Origin: Effrenium voratum
Taxonomy: Eukaryota; Sar; Dinophyceae; Suessiales; Symbiodiniaceae
Assembly (NCBI GenBank): GCA_963377175.1
Contig: CAUJNA010000446.1
Coordinates: 305,435 to 369,434, forward strand
Length of the DNA stretch: 64,000 nt
Direction: 5' to 3'
Positions 23,721-34,969 of the stretch are shown piece by piece. The notes under the pieces are model-generated. The model was not told the origin of the DNA. It made no database searches and worked only from the letters and a program-made list of their open reading frames with translations. The position numbers were made by a program, and so were the translations under genes. How positions within the stretch are numbered: position 1 is the first letter of the stretch; every line of letters begins with the position of its first letter.

Positions 23721-24169
23721 CGCCCCGAACCACCCCGGAGCCTATCTGGGCTGAGACCCCAAAGCTTTCAGCTGTTGGGGAAAACTTATGCTGCGTTTGA
23801 AAACCATTGTTTGTTGGTATTTGTGTTGGGGAATCGGGATTCTGAACGGTGCGAGGCTCGCGGATTCCGCAACCATCCACTGGGTCGTCTTCTTAAAGCC
23901 ACATTGTGGCTTCCCTTTGAAAGAACCAAGACAACACAAATTGCACCCCCTAGACTAGAACAGACTGATGTGCGTTTTTAGAGCAAATCGATGGCCCTGT
24001 TACATGACTAAACCACCAGGAATCGCGAGCTATTTTTCCACCAAAACAACCAAGAAGGACACCTATCTTCCATTTGCTTTAAGCCCCCTGGAAAAAGTAA
24101 ACATATTTCCAGTAGTGATAAATTCCCTTTAAAACCAACAGGGAGAAATCCCACATCTTCATTTCAGCA

Positions 24170-24300
24170 GATGGAAGCTATGCAAGTCCTCGCATCTGCT
24201 GGAAGGGCAGGGGGTGGATGACGGCATCCTCCAGCATCGCCCAGATCTCCGCGCGAAGGCCTCCGCTCCACCGCCGGATGAAGTCCTTGGCCCAAAGGAG
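24170..24300 (-). CDS. Exon island (AEIWAMLEDAVIHPLPFQQM)
   Basis: The minus strand reads LLWAKDFIRRWSGG, then LRAEIWAMLEDAVIHPLPFQ, with strong amphipathic helix character and a frame different from the longer open frame across it. It lies downstream of the leucine-rich-repeat exon and may be its next coding exon or belong to another gene. Confidence 0.45.
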
Positions 24301-24499
24301 CCCGTGAAACTTGATTTGATCTCATGGGCAGGGGAGGAGAAGTGGAATGACCCCAAGAAAACCATCCTATGGATTCCTTTAAGGGAACCCCCTGCCGGTT
24401 CATTCTCAAAACCCTGAGCATCCTTAGACAGATTGAGAACAACTCTCAGAAGGAGCTGGGGTAAACCAAGAACAAATGTGAATACCTGGACCCTCAAAA

Positions 24500-25318
24500 T
24501 TCCACTGCAAAGGTGGTACAGTACTTTCCCCAACATGGGATGAATCCGCCGGCACTGCCGGCGTGTCTTGTGGATGTTCTTGTATGTGCAGTCTTGTTTG
24601 TGCTTTAGTGCTGTGTTGTAGAATTGTTCTTCGGCGCGGATTTTTGCCTCGTCTAAACTGACTTGGTCTATGGCATTGTTGTTCAACTTCAAGTCTGTGA
24701 CGAAGCTGCGCAACTCAGACAAGACCCCAACTGCACCCCTGGAAGTAATTCTGTTTTCATCCAAGTTCAAAGCATCAAGCGTGGAGCGTGTTGCTCGAAG
24801 TAGGTTGAGCAGCTCGACCAGAAATTCGTCGTCAAGGTCATTCTTTGAAAGGTCCAGGGCACCAACAAGTCTTGTACAGCCAAGGCCCCGTAGCCCAAAT
24901 AGAACTTGCACGCACCTTTCGGAACTCTGACGCCTTGCAGCATGTGTACCAGCACTCCACCGAGACCCTTTCAAGCAGACCTGCGCGCGAAATGATTGAC
25001 ATCCTTCAGCCTCCGTCACTTGACAAATCTGCTCCAGGATCAACTTTGGATCCGCCCCAAATTTATCATACCTGCTTGCTGCTATTCTCAAAGTGCCGTC
25101 TTCAAACCATGCTTTCACTCCCCCGCTCTTTTCTGGCAGCTGTGAATGTGAATCGTCCTCTGGCCTGTCCTCAACATCCGATCTCCCAAACTCTGCTTTC
25201 ACCCGCTTGGCAGTCTGCAAGTGCGTAGCTTTGTTGGGTCCGGCGATGAAAACTTCTGGGATGCCCTCGACCCTTCCGAAATGCTCCCAGCAATTCGCCG
25301 CCGCAGCCCAAGACCGCC
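24500..25318 (-). CDS. Leucine-rich-repeat protein (partial, multi-exon or single long exon)
   Basis: The minus-strand frame begins near 25,318 after an in-frame stop. It has an N-terminal part (EHFGRVEGIPEVFIAGPNKA and VKAWFEDGTLRIAAS), then three leucine-rich-repeat strands: VGALDLSKNDLDDEFLVELL, LDALNLDENRITSRGAVGVL, VTDLKLNNNAID. These match the ribonuclease-inhibitor type LxxLxLxxNxI pattern. The repeats are followed by a basic segment (about 24,545-24,640) and then by sequence that is probably intron, as the frame loses coding character at AAA|GTACTG. No ATG is visible at the 5' end, so a further upstream exon is likely. Such proteins are usually protein-interaction modules; the specific role is unknown. 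Confidence 0.7.
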
Positions 25319-25379
25319 TCGGGGACCTCCTCCTAGCTCATGCCGATGTAGCCTCTGACCTCGGCCTTCTTCTTCTTGC

Positions 25380-25580
25380 GGTAGTCTTCCGTAGTCTTCC
25401 GGCTTCTTCCCGTAATCTTCCGTCGTCTTCCGGCTTCTTCCCGTAGTCTTCCGTAATCTTTCCGGCTTCTTCCCGTAATCTTCCATAGTCTTTCGGCTTC
25501 TTCCCGTAGTCTTCCGTAATCTTCCGGCCTCTTCTCCTAGTCTTCCGATAGTGTTTCGGGACCAAACAACGCGCGTTAGG
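25380..25580. repeat. TCTTCCGTAGTCTTCCGGCTTC tandem repeat
   Basis: Degenerate units of about 15-33 bp. The minus-strand translation (EDYGKKPEDYGRL) is low complexity and probably not coding. Confidence 0.75.
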
Positions 25581-25589
25581 ACTCAATCG

Positions 25590-25745
25590 CTATGTCCGTC
25601 TACGTATCTGCGTCTGTCTTCGTGTCCGCGAAGAGCCCCCCCTGCCCCTGCGTGTCTGTCTGCGTGTCTTTGTGTTTGTCTGCGTCTGTCTACGTATCTG
25701 CGTCTGTCTACGTATCTGCGTCTGTCTTCGTGTCCGCGAACGGGT
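25590..25745. repeat. GTCTACGTATCTGCGTCT tandem repeat
   Basis: Short tandem units related to TCTGCGTCTGTCTACGTA on the plus strand. Confidence 0.8.
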
Positions 25746-25837
25746 CTGTGCACGCGTGCTTTCTCTCGTCCCGGGCCGAAATTCTGAGGTGTGTGGGGGC
25801 GGCGGAACCAGGCACAACACCCAACACCCAACACAAC

Positions 25838-25990
25838 CTTAAGCACAAACACAAGCGCAAGCAAGTAAGCGAGATCACGCGTGCTTGCTGCGCTTGCGCT
25901 TCGATTGTCTTAAGCTTAAGCACAAGCGCACGTAAGTAAGTGAAATCGCGCGTGTTTGCTTATGCTGCGCTTGCGCTTCGCTTGTCTACA
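25838..25990. repeat. Two direct copies of a hairpin-forming unit
   Basis: Each about 75-bp unit carries CTTAAGCACAAGCGCA, then CGCGTG(C/T)TTGCT, then GCGCTTGCGCTTCG, so the GC-rich arms can pair within a unit. The two units abut near 25,913. Confidence 0.6.
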
Positions 25991-25997
25991 CTTCAGC

Positions 25998-26041
25998 GGG
26001 GCGTGGGGCGGGGAGGGGTGGGGGGGGGAGGGGGGGGTGAG
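25998..26041. repeat. G-rich tract
   Basis: GGGGAGGGGTGGGGGGGGGA-like run bordering the copia remnant. A similar tract lies at 28,752-28,780. Confidence 0.8.
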
Positions 26042-26095
26042 GCCCCACTGCCGGGGTGCCTGTGGTAGTAGAGGTTGTTGATTTGGTCCCTGGAT

Positions 26096-26611
26096 CTATT
26101 CCGGAGAGAGTCCAATATGCCAATATGGAGGATTGGAGGATGGATTGTCCCTGGTGGCTTGTCTGCTGCCGATCCAATTGTCTTCTAGGATGTCTGGATT
26201 TCCACCTTCGGATGCATCAATGATTTCCGTAGTACGCTCTCGGCTGATATTATCAGGATTGATTGGACATTCCTTGGCTCCATTTGGTGTGAACAACGCC
26301 TTGCGAGGCGTTATGTGCACACGGATGAGCTGCTTGTTCTTCTTGTCAAGGATCCAATGGTCCCGCTTCTGAGACCCAACGATTTTAGGAGTTGCTAGGT
26401 CCTCCTTCGTCTCAAATGATTTTGCTGCACAAACAGTTTCACTCTTGGAGATATCCCCGGAGGGAAACTTGATCATCGTAGACGTAGTTGGTGAGGCCCT
26501 TATGAGCAATTTCTCCGTGCCTTCACTCTTGCAACTCCAGCGAGATCGACGAGTGCATGTCCTGTACCGGATACCGGAACTGCTTGACGGTTCATGCCAA
26601 AAGCCTTCCAT
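26096..26611 (-). pseudogene. copia pol N-terminal fragment
   Basis: Open frame downstream of the protease with a hydrophilic peptide including KRDHWILDKKNKQLIRVHIT, a type of segment seen between protease and integrase in dinoflagellate copia polyproteins. It stops at the left repeat. The assignment rests on position and style. Confidence 0.5.
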
Positions 26612-26701
26612 GTGATCTTGTCACATTGAGGTGTGTGCTGGATGGTCATGTAGAGGTTCCGCATCTGACTGATGCTGAGGAGGATCAGTACAGTTCCTTG
26701 T

Positions 26702-27434
26702 TCAAGGACGTCGATGTTGGTACTGCGTGGAGGAGTTGTGTGATATCGAAGGCGCAGGGTCCAATTTACCCTGGCGGTCTCTCCGTTTGCAAAAGTGAAC
26801 TTGGTCTCGGCACGGGATGTACTGATAGGAGATGATGTCCTTCATGGGTTCGATGGCCTGAGTAAAACGCTGGATTGCATGCCAGCTGCCAATGGATCTG
26901 GTACATCCGTTGTCCAGGATCGCATAGGTCGGATTGCGCTGAGGGTTGATGACAGGCGCCATCAGCTTTGTTGCCAAAAGGCTGTGATTTGTTGTAACGG
27001 ACAAATTGTGTTCTGAAACTGCATCTGATTGGATCAGCTTCCCGTGGATGGCCTCTTTCTCATGATGCTCATATGCGTCATGGAATGCCATTAGCGCTTG
27101 TCCTGTGCTGTTCATTCCATGTCCATGATTGATCCCAATCTTGGTCTGTCCAACCGGCATAGGTAGGCTCTGTGGATGGTGCAGTCTGCTGGATGGCGGG
27201 CTGCTCCTCCGTCTTCTCTGCGATGGCTGCGAACGTCTTGGATTTTCCTTTGTCATGTCCGCCTTTTCCTTTGCCATTCTCATAGGGTGGATAACCCTTG
27301 TTTCCATCATAGGGATATTGGAATTTTGATGTTCCTTTCTTTCCCTTCTTTCCTTTGCCTTTTCCCCTATATGCCGGGTCGTAGGGATTGGCCTTCCCGC
27401 CAGAACCGCTTTTTTCTGAAGGGTTTAAAGCCAC
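26702..27434 (-). pseudogene. copia nucleocapsid-like linker and aspartic protease
   Basis: A Gly/Lys/Tyr-rich segment (about 27,250-27,420) typical of the RNA-binding tail of dinoflagellate copia gag is followed in another frame by YAILDNGCTRSIGSWHAIQR (about 26,870-26,930). That peptide is a retropepsin-like active-site motif of the Asp-X-Gly-Cys-Thr form used by these elements. The catalytic Asp and Gly are present. The usual flow from tail to protease needs one frame change. Confidence 0.7.
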
Positions 27435-27573
27435 CTCGTTGGTGACTGCCCTTTTTGTTTCCTGATTGTCCTTTTCCTTTTCTCTTCTTGAATCTGAAAT
27501 TCCGCCCTGACACTTTTCTTGCTATGAACGCATCGTTCTCCTCGAGGACCCAGAATGTCTCTTCATCGTTGTT

Positions 27574-28508
27574 TCACATGAATCCTTCAAGTCCTTCTTC
27601 ATCCTCAACCCAAAAGCCTTCTTCTCCTTCGTATTCACCTTGTTCGATGATGAAGAGTGTGTTGCTTCGGTTGCCTCCTTGAGGTCGGATGGATGGATCT
27701 TGAATGGATGTCCTGGTCGTGATGAAGAGTTCATGGTAGTGCGTCTTCAGCATCTCATAGGAGTAGTTCTCTAGTGAAATTTTTCTCAATGACATTGCAC
27801 TTGTCAGTCTTTCTCTCTGCTGATCTGACAATTCACTCTGTATAATGAAAAACTGCGCAATGAGATTATCCTTGAAGGGAAATGCGTCCCGCTGTCTGTC
27901 CTGCATTCCCGTGATATACTGTCTGAGGACTGTTGGATCATCCTCATTGCGCAGGACTGGAGGCGGTACTCGGGTACCAGCAATTGTTCTTGCATTTGCG
28001 TCCTGTACGGACTGTCGAAATGATGAGACTGTGCCGTGAAAACGGGCATCAAGTCCATCCATGCTGCCTTCAATCTCATGAGAAGGATTTCGAATTTTGA
28101 TGTAAAAATGAGGAACTCTTGGTCTGCCTTCTATGATTGAAGAAACTGAGGAGCCTGTACAGATACACGTTGGTCGCACCTTTCAATAAGTACTTCTTCA
28201 GCGTGTTCTTGAAGTGGTTGACTCCTTCATCAGGATCTTGCAAAAGGTCATTTTGGAGGACTGCCTTTGTACATATAGGCATCTCCTGTGAGTCTGCTCT
28301 TGAGCAGAGGTCCTCTCTTGGGTGCTTCCACCGTAGTGATTGTCACCCAGTCGTCCACGAGTTCTTCATACCTAAACCAGCTGACTTTTCCGTCGTACGA
28401 TGGCGGCTGCTTGGCGGTCATCGATAAATTGAGTGTTTCCTCCGTATAGCCTGATGGTTTGGCCATACTTGAATAGGCTTCCATGAAGCCTTCTCCATCG
28501 GATGACAT
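27574..28508 (-). pseudogene. gag: copia gag, frameshifted
   Basis: The first fragment carries SYDGKVSWFRYEELVDDWV and KRGPLLKSRLTGDAYMYK, features characteristic of dinoflagellate Ty1/copia gag. After frame changes near 28,260 and 28,150 the frame continues with the helical capsid-like region (DGLDARFHGTVSSFRQSVQD; SDQQRERLTSAMSLRKISLE). Gag forms the retrotransposon particle. The breaks are at least two, so no intact product is expected from this copy. Confidence 0.75.
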
Positions 28509-29284
28509 CCTCCCTCCGCTACCACAAATTGAGGCCCACTGCCGGGGTGCGTATCCCAGAAGGGAACTGGTACCCTGTGGTAGTAGAGGTCGTTGATTTG
28601 GTCCCTGGATCTATTCCGGAGAATCCTGTAAAGCGGTCTGCAAGCCTTTTTTATCAATGTACCATGAGTCGAATGACTGTACAAATGACTTGAAGGGCCT
28701 TGAGCCATGTCAGCGGAGTGTGTGCATAGGTCAATGTGCAACAAAAAGCAACACAGGGGGGAGGGGGGGGAGGGGGGTCGAGCGTGGCTAAAGCTGCACT
28801 TTGGTACGGTCATCTGTCTAAGGAACTTCTAAGGATGGCTCTAAAGATGAGCCCGTGCTTGGATGGGACCACTTTTTGCTTTCTGTCCTCTGCAGTCATG
28901 GGTCTTACCCTATTGCGTGACTGTGCAACTGATGCTACCAGACACGGCTGTAGCGCTCATGCTTTATTCTATTGTCCTTTACTCCCGGACAGCCTGAAGC
29001 CGCGGGAGCCGGCGGAACACGCCAACGGCGGTTAAATTCCTTTTTTATGGGTAGTTTGAGGGTCCAGGCAGCAGTTACCCCGCGGTTGCTGTGGTTCCGC
29101 TTTTCCAGGAAACCGCCGAAAGCCGTCACAAAAAGGGCCGTGCCCAAAGCGCTTGCAAATCAAAGGTTGGGTTTTGGGGGCGTGCCGGCGTGGTGCAAAA
29201 ACTTGTTCCTGGAGAATGTCTGGGTTGGCGGAGCTGGGATTTCCTCACGCCAACACAGAGGCCCAAAGACCCAAACCCCAAACC

Positions 29285-29384
29285 ATAGGTCCTCCAGTAG
29301 CACCCTTTCTTCTGTGGTCTATTTTAGTAGGGGAACCCTCCCAACCAAAAAGGGTGAGAAAGGGCACCTAGCTGGGGGACCCAG
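29285..29384. mobile_element. TIR element, family 1
   Basis: Ends ATAGGTCCTCCAGTAG and GCTGGGGGACCCAG, interior TCTATTTTAGTAGGGGAACC. It lies within ten bases of the exon at 29,394-29,504, inside the downstream intron on the minus strand. No clear target duplication. Confidence 0.6.
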
Positions 29385-29393
29385 ACCGCAGAC

Positions 29394-29504
29394 CCTCGCC
29401 TGGCCCTTGCCGCTGTTGTACAAATCCGCCACATGGGCGTCCGCCGCTAACACCAAGCGCCGCAGCTGTCGCTTCAGGTCTTGCTGCTTGCCACTGGAGG
29501 TAGC
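29394..29504 (-). CDS. Exon island (KQQDLKRQLRRLVLAADAHV)
   Basis: Acceptor TTGGTCCAG and donor GCGAG|GTCTGC (adjusted by one base) bound a frame SSGKQQDLKRQLRRLVLAAD then AHVADLYNSGKGQAR. This is a basic amphipathic helix. A second frame is also open but has poorer composition. No family was recognised. Confidence 0.45.
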
Positions 29505-30239
29505 CTGGACCAAAAGGGGAATGGTCGGCTTCATCCATCGCTCTCTTAAACAAACCACCAATGTTTCCTTCAGTTTCGCCCATTGAAAAAGAAAAAACTG
29601 AATAGAGAATGGGTAAGGTGCCCTTCGTGCCAGCTCCTTTCCCGCACAATCGCTGAGAGTCGAGTCTAATCATTTGGAGCATAAAAAATGCCATCTGTTT
29701 CCAAAGGCTCCGAACCAAAGACCCGTCATGTTTTCACCCCAAAATCACTCCCTTCAAGTCGGGCCTTCAAACACCCCCCTCTCAAGGTTTGCTTGGAGTC
29801 ACCTGATCCAACATCACCCCAACTCGCCTTCTGGCCGAGAAGGCGATGCTTTGAAAGGAGCAGCCAAGACGGAGCTTCGGTCAATCAAAAAACCCTGGCC
29901 CACACCATCCCACACCCATGCTCCGCCGAGGGCGAAACCAAGTCCGAAACTCTGCTGGGCTTCCAGCCACTTGCCGAACACTCTCTTCATATTATTTGAA
30001 CCGCCCCCCCCTTGGGGCCATCGCCTACGAATTCTCATTTCTCTAGAGATGAAGGCCGGCAAACTCCAAACCGGGCCGGTGTCGAGTTATCAGTTCTTGG
30101 TTCATCAGTGGTCAGGAGCCCAAGAGCAGAAAAAAAGGGGGCCTTGGACCCCGGTTTTGGGCCCCTAGCAAATTTAGTCAAGAGCAAGATGCAAGATGTT
30201 CCGAAACAGTTGGCCCAGGAATCAGGCTCTTTCCGGTGA

Positions 30240-30480
30240 CCGACAACGGGTTTGCCCGGCCAACCGCCGCTTTTCACTGGCTTCACTGCTTGACTGCTCC
30301 ACGACTTAGCGTGGCAAACTTTGAAAGGTGCACTATGGTGCACTTGCACATGTCTTATGGGTTGACTCCGCAGTCGTTCCCGCTATTCTTCTCACATTTC
30401 AGCATTTGTGGTTGTTGGTTAATCCCTGGAAGTCAATGAGTTTGACCCGAAATGAACAAGTCTTGCAATCAGGATGACTT
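30240..30480. repeat. Segmental duplication, flank copy 1
   Basis: The GACCGACAACGGGTTTGCCC.. to ..CTTGCAATCAGGATGACT segment is repeated with divergence at about 32,410-32,655 and 33,873-34,105. Each copy contains CATTTCAGCATTTGTGGTTG. Confidence 0.75.
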
Positions 30481-30488
30481 GTCGCGTC

Positions 30489-32310
30489 ATCATCATGCAT
30501 GCATCTGGGCAAATTATGATAATCCACAGGCCGAACGGAATCTTCTTGATAGCTGATTTCGCACACCCAGCTAGTGACTATAATTTGCCCAGAATCTAAT
30601 TTCACCTGCGGACAAACAAAATCCGCACCAGGCACCTTTTGGAAATTGCAGTACGAAAACAAGCACCTACGGTTTGTCCACCTTACCTGGTGCAGGAGTT
30701 TGTCCACGGTAAGCTCTTGGTTTTGGGCCTAAGCACCCCGAACAGATGGGGTTCGAAACACCGAGCACAGCGGCCCCAAGGTTCCATGGTCGAAATTGTC
30801 CGATGGTTTGCCCCCAGCACTCGGGAGTATTTTTGCGTTGCCGCCTTCCCCCTTCTCCCATCCCAGAAATTCCGATCAAACCTCGACACTGCTCGTCTGG
30901 GCTCAAGGCGAAAAGGCATGGCTCTCTGACAAAAAGTATCGACACCAGGCGGTCGGCTTCCAGGGGCGTTCCAGGCAGGTGTAACGTGATTTACCAACGG
31001 ACTTGAGGACCGTGAGAGTCTTGCTGAACTCACCCATTCTGGTAACCAGGACATCTCCTCTGGTTGTTCTATTGCGCGCTGTTCTTGGTTACCTGGCGAT
31101 GATGCATGCATCTGGGCAAATTATGATAATCCACAGGCCGCGCGGAATCTTCTTGATAGCTGATTTCGCACACCCAGCTAGTGACTATAACTTGCCCAGA
31201 ATCTAATTTCACCTGCGGACAAACAAAATCCACACCAGGCACCTTTTGGAAATTGCAGTACGAAAACAAGCACCTACGGTTTGTCCACCTTACCTGGTGC
31301 AGGAGTTTGTCCACGGTAAGCTCTTGGTTTTGGGCCTAAGCACCCCGAACAGATGGGGTTCGAAACACCGAGCACAGCGGCCCCAAGGTTCCATGGTCGA
31401 AATTGTCCGATGGTTTACCCCCAGCACTCGGGAGTATTTTTGCGTTGCCGCCTTCCCCCTTCTCCCATCCAGAAATTCCGATCAAACCTCGACACTGCTC
31501 GTCTGGGCTCAAGGCGAAAAGGCATGGCTCTCTGACAAAAAGTATCGACACCAGGCGGTCGGCTTCCAGGGGCGTTCCAGGCAGGTGTAACGTGATTTAC
31601 CAACGGACTTGAGGACCGTGAGAGTCTTGCTGAACTCACCCATTCTGGTAACCAGGACATCTCCTCTGGTTGTTCTATTGCGTGCTGTTCTTGGTTACCT
31701 GGCGATGATGCATGCATCTGGGCAAATTATGATAATCCACAGGCCGAACGGAATCTTCTTGATAGCTGATTTCGCACACCCAGCTAGTGACTATAACTTG
31801 CCCAGAATCCAATTTCACCTGCGGACAAACAAAAGCCACACCAGGCACCTTTTGGAAATTGCAGTACGAAAACAAGCACCTACGGTTTGTCCACCTTACC
31901 TGGTGCAGGAGTTTGTCCACGGTAAGCTCTTGGTTTTGGGCCTAAGCACCCCGAACAGATGGGGTTCGAAACACCGAGCACAGCGGCCCCAAGGTTCCAT
32001 GGTCGAAATTGTCCGATGGTTTACCCCCAGCACTCGGGAGTATTTTTGCGTTGCCGCCTTCCCCCTTCTCCCATCCAGAAATTCCGATCAAACCTCGACA
32101 CTGCTCGTCTGGGCTCAAGGCGAAAAGGCATGGCTCTCTGACAAAAAGTATCGACACCAGGCGGTCGGCTTCCAGGGGCGTTCCAGGCAGGTGGAACGTG
32201 ATTTACCAACGGACTTGAGGACCGTGAGAGTCTTGCTGAACTCACCCATTCTGGTAACCAGGACATCTCCTCTGGTTGTTCTATTGCGTGCTGTTCTTGG
32301 CTCCCGGTTG
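30489..32310 (-). repeat. Three tandem units of 606-607 bp with a conserved minus-strand frame
   Basis: The landmark GCATCTGGGCAAATTATGAT starts at 30,501, 31,108 and 31,714, and a diverged fourth copy at 33,018 lacks the rest of the unit order. Each unit keeps a minus-strand frame that includes VKLDSGQVIVTSWVCEISYQ then EDS.RPVDYHNLPRCMH. The frame sits behind a TTTGTCCGCAG acceptor-like site, so the repeat may amplify an exon. A second conserved stretch in each unit reads RLVSILFVREPCLFALSPDE. Base differences between units are few (for example CCGAACG versus CCGCGCG), implying recent duplication or homogenisation. Confidence 0.8.
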
Positions 32311-33014
32311 GGTTGTCATCTGGCACGGAAAGAAGTTCTTTGCCCGGTCTGGCAGAATGAAGGCGCCTGAGTTCATGAAACAATCCCTTTGAGGAATGTT
32401 TCAGGTTCCTTTTGTGTTCCCGGCAACGGGGTACCTGCCGCTTCACTGCTTGGCTGCTACAAAGCTGCCCCGACGCGTGGCAAAATTTGAAAGGTGCACT
32501 TGCCGATGTTTTATGGGTTCTACTCCGCAGTCGTTCCCGCTGTTCTTCTCACATTTCAGCATTTGTGGTTGTTGGCTTTCTGGCAAAAGTAATCCCTGGA
32601 ACTCAATGAGTTGACCCGAAATGAACAAGTCTTGCAATCAGGATGACTCGTCGCGTTCAAACCTGGAGGCCCAATTGATACAGAAATGTTTGCTCGAGTG
32701 TTTTTCGCAGAAAAAATGCCCGAAACGTTCCTGGGAGCCAGCGACTTGGCGCTAGCGTCGTGACCAGAATTGGGCAGTTGTTGAAATTGCGCTCGGTTGC
32801 ACGGATTTGCGCCCGAGTTGCTCGAAATTGCGCCCGTAAGTTGCGCCGAACTGCGCTCGAAACGCGGTGCGCATTTCGGGCCAAGCTGTTTTCAACACTG
32901 TTCGTTTCCAATCGGGCAGAAACATGCGGTCGAACTCCGAAAATGCAATTCAGCACTTTTTTCAGTGTCAATTGGGCCTCCAGGAACATGACCATGCCGC
33001 AGCACATCATCATG

Positions 33015-33500
33015 CATGCATCTGGGCAAATTATGATAATCCACAGGCGGAACGGAATCTTCTTGATAGCTGATTTCGCACACCCAGCTAGTGACTATAT
33101 AATTTGCTCAGAATCTAATTTCACCTGCGGACAAACAAAACCCACACCAAGCACCTTTTGGAAATTGCAGAATGTAAACAAGCACCTACGGTTTGTCCAC
33201 CTTACCTGGTGCAGGAGTTTGTCCACGGTACGCTCTTAGTTTTGGGGTCTAAGCACCCCGAACAGATGGGGTTCGAAACACCGAGCACAGCGGCCCCAAG
33301 GTTCCATGGTCGAAGTTGTCCAATGGAGTACCCCCAGCACTCGGGAATATTCGGGCTCATCCCCTTGTGTTTTGCAGGAAATTCACAGGATTTTGTGTTT
33401 GCTGGGTTGCTGCCTTCCCCCTTCTCCCATCCAGAAATCCTGACCAAACCTCGACACTCTGGGCTCAAGGCCAAAAGGCAGGGCTCTCTGACAAAAAGTA
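33015..33500 (-). repeat. Diverged fourth copy of the 606-bp unit
   Basis: Shares most of the unit from GCATCTGGGCAAATTATGAT through the conserved minus-strand frame. It carries a roughly 65-bp insertion (near 33,348-33,412) and scattered substitutions. It is separated from the tandem array by a unique block at 32,660-33,010. Confidence 0.7.
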
Positions 33501-33544
33501 CTGACGCCAGGTTCGGCGCCCAGCGGCATTGTGCCGAGCGCTTG

Positions 33545-33790
33545 CCTCACCACCAACGGCCTTCAGCATTTTGCCCATTTGCTTTTCCGACCTTCTCTGG
33601 CCTCTGGGCCGGCTTGATCTTGCGGCACAGCTTGTATATCTGGTCTGGCTGGATAAAGAGTCCGGCCGTTTAGGGTTCGCTGCTGGAGCACTTGCTTCGC
33701 CTTCTGAAAGTTGGGTGGCTCTAAGTTCAGCGCAAGAACGGCATAGCTACCATTGTCCATGGCTTCGGTTTCAGGGACTGAGGCTTGGAG
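33545..33790 (-). CDS. Exon island(s), unknown
   Basis: One frame reads MDNGSYAVLALNLEPPNFQK then AKQVLQQRTLNGRTL; a second frame just downstream reads IQPDQIYKLCRKIKPAQRPE. Both look coding, so two overlapping choices or two exons are possible. No splice sites can be fixed with confidence. Family unknown. Confidence 0.35.
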
Positions 33791-34358
33791 GGTGCCGGGC
33801 TGAGCCGGGCGCGATGCACGTTGCACAGCACTTGCGCAAGGCAAAGCGGATAGGGAATCAGGCTCGTTCCGGTGACCGACAACGGGTTTGCCCGGCCAAC
33901 CGGCGCTTTTCACTGGCTTCACTGTTTGGCTGCTCGAGGCAAACTTTAAAAGGCGCACTTGCACATGTCTTATGGGTTGACTCTGCAGTCGTTCCCGCTA
34001 TTCTTCTCACATTTCAGCATTTGTGGTTGTTGGCTTTCTTGCAAAAATCCTTGCTGGAAAGAAAGGAGTTACACCGAAACAAGTCTTGCAATCAGGATGA
34101 CTCCTCGCATTCTTTTTCACTTCTCGTTTAATAATGCATACCAGAACCCTCGAAATTCCCCTTAAACATGTTTTTGCCACCCAACATGCTTTGTGAATTC
34201 CCTCCTCATGTCCGGGTAGATGTACTGCAGCAACTTTAACCTGGGATTCAACCCCCTAAAAAAGAATGGTTGACCCAATTTGGATGCTTAGGATAAAAAC
34301 TTTGGTTGCATTTACCCCCGTTGTGGCAACTGAACCCAGGGTTTCAGCAGGTCCTTGC

Positions 34359-34435
34359 CTGCAGGCGAGCCTTCTCAAAGGCCACCACTGTGCTGTAGAA
34401 GCTGCTGCCCTGCAGGCCCTCGCGCCCATTTTGGG
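34359..34435 (-). CDS. Exon island (SSFYSTVVAFEKARLQ)
   Basis: The minus strand reads NGREGLQGSSFYSTVVAFEK then ARLQ and ends at a GC-type donor (CTGCAG|GCAAGG). The upstream acceptor is not obvious. Short, but well formed. Confidence 0.4.
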
Positions 34436-34969
34436 CGCCGGCCCCGGGTTTTTCTGGCCGGCCCCCGTTTTGGTTTGCTTTTTAAAGCGGGTTATGGCAT
34501 GTTTCCTCATTTTGACCCAGTGGACCAGAGGCATTTTCCAAGGATCCCAGTCGTTTTGATTCTATAGTAGGGTACCCTTCGCTACTTTCCTTCTCGTTCT
34601 TCCAAAGGGTTGGTCACGTACCATGCAGGCAAATGGATCTGCTAGGGGCTTGTTGTTCAAGGTCTGGTTATGTTGTATACGACCCGGCATAGCGTGCAGC
34701 TCGTATCGTTCTAGTATAGCATTTCAATCATCAGACCATGGCAGGGAAGCCCGCTGATGAATGTGGTACCATTCGTGCAAGGTGCCCGGCTTGCCATTAT
34801 TCCACCTCCAGATTCAATCAAACCTGCTCTGTTGCACCATGACGTGCTTGATGGCAGTCCCAAAGACGCCTTTTGCGAACATCACTCCTTGTACAAAGTA
34901 GCCCATATGATGCATCCCCAAGACAATACTTTCTCACTTGAATGTGGCTCCATTTCAACATTGTGGTTA

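Larger units (their letters stand above)
26042..28730 (-). mobile_element. Ty1/copia retrotransposon remnant, dinoflagellate type
   Basis: The minus-strand fragments in order encode a gag (28,500 to about 27,500), a basic Lys/Gly-rich linker and an aspartic protease (about 26,880), then unrecognised pol sequence down to 26,090. Reverse transcriptase and integrase are absent. A direct repeat (GGCCCACTGCCGGGGTGC.., 26,042-26,106 and 28,531-28,626) with a shared TTTGGTCCCTGGATCTATTC could be LTR remnants. One copy has a 20-30 bp internal deletion relative to the other. Multiple frame breaks show it is dead. Confidence 0.75.

Noticed and set aside
30683..31111. 142-codon minus frame through a 606-bp unit as a single gene
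   Set aside because: It crosses likely splice signals (CACCAG|GTAAGG) and a competing frame (RLVSILFVREPCLF) looks more like protein.
30489..34105. CRISPR array
   Set aside because: Repeats are hundreds of bases long without spacer structure, and the genome is eukaryotic. The shorter tandem repeats in the window also lack unique spacers.
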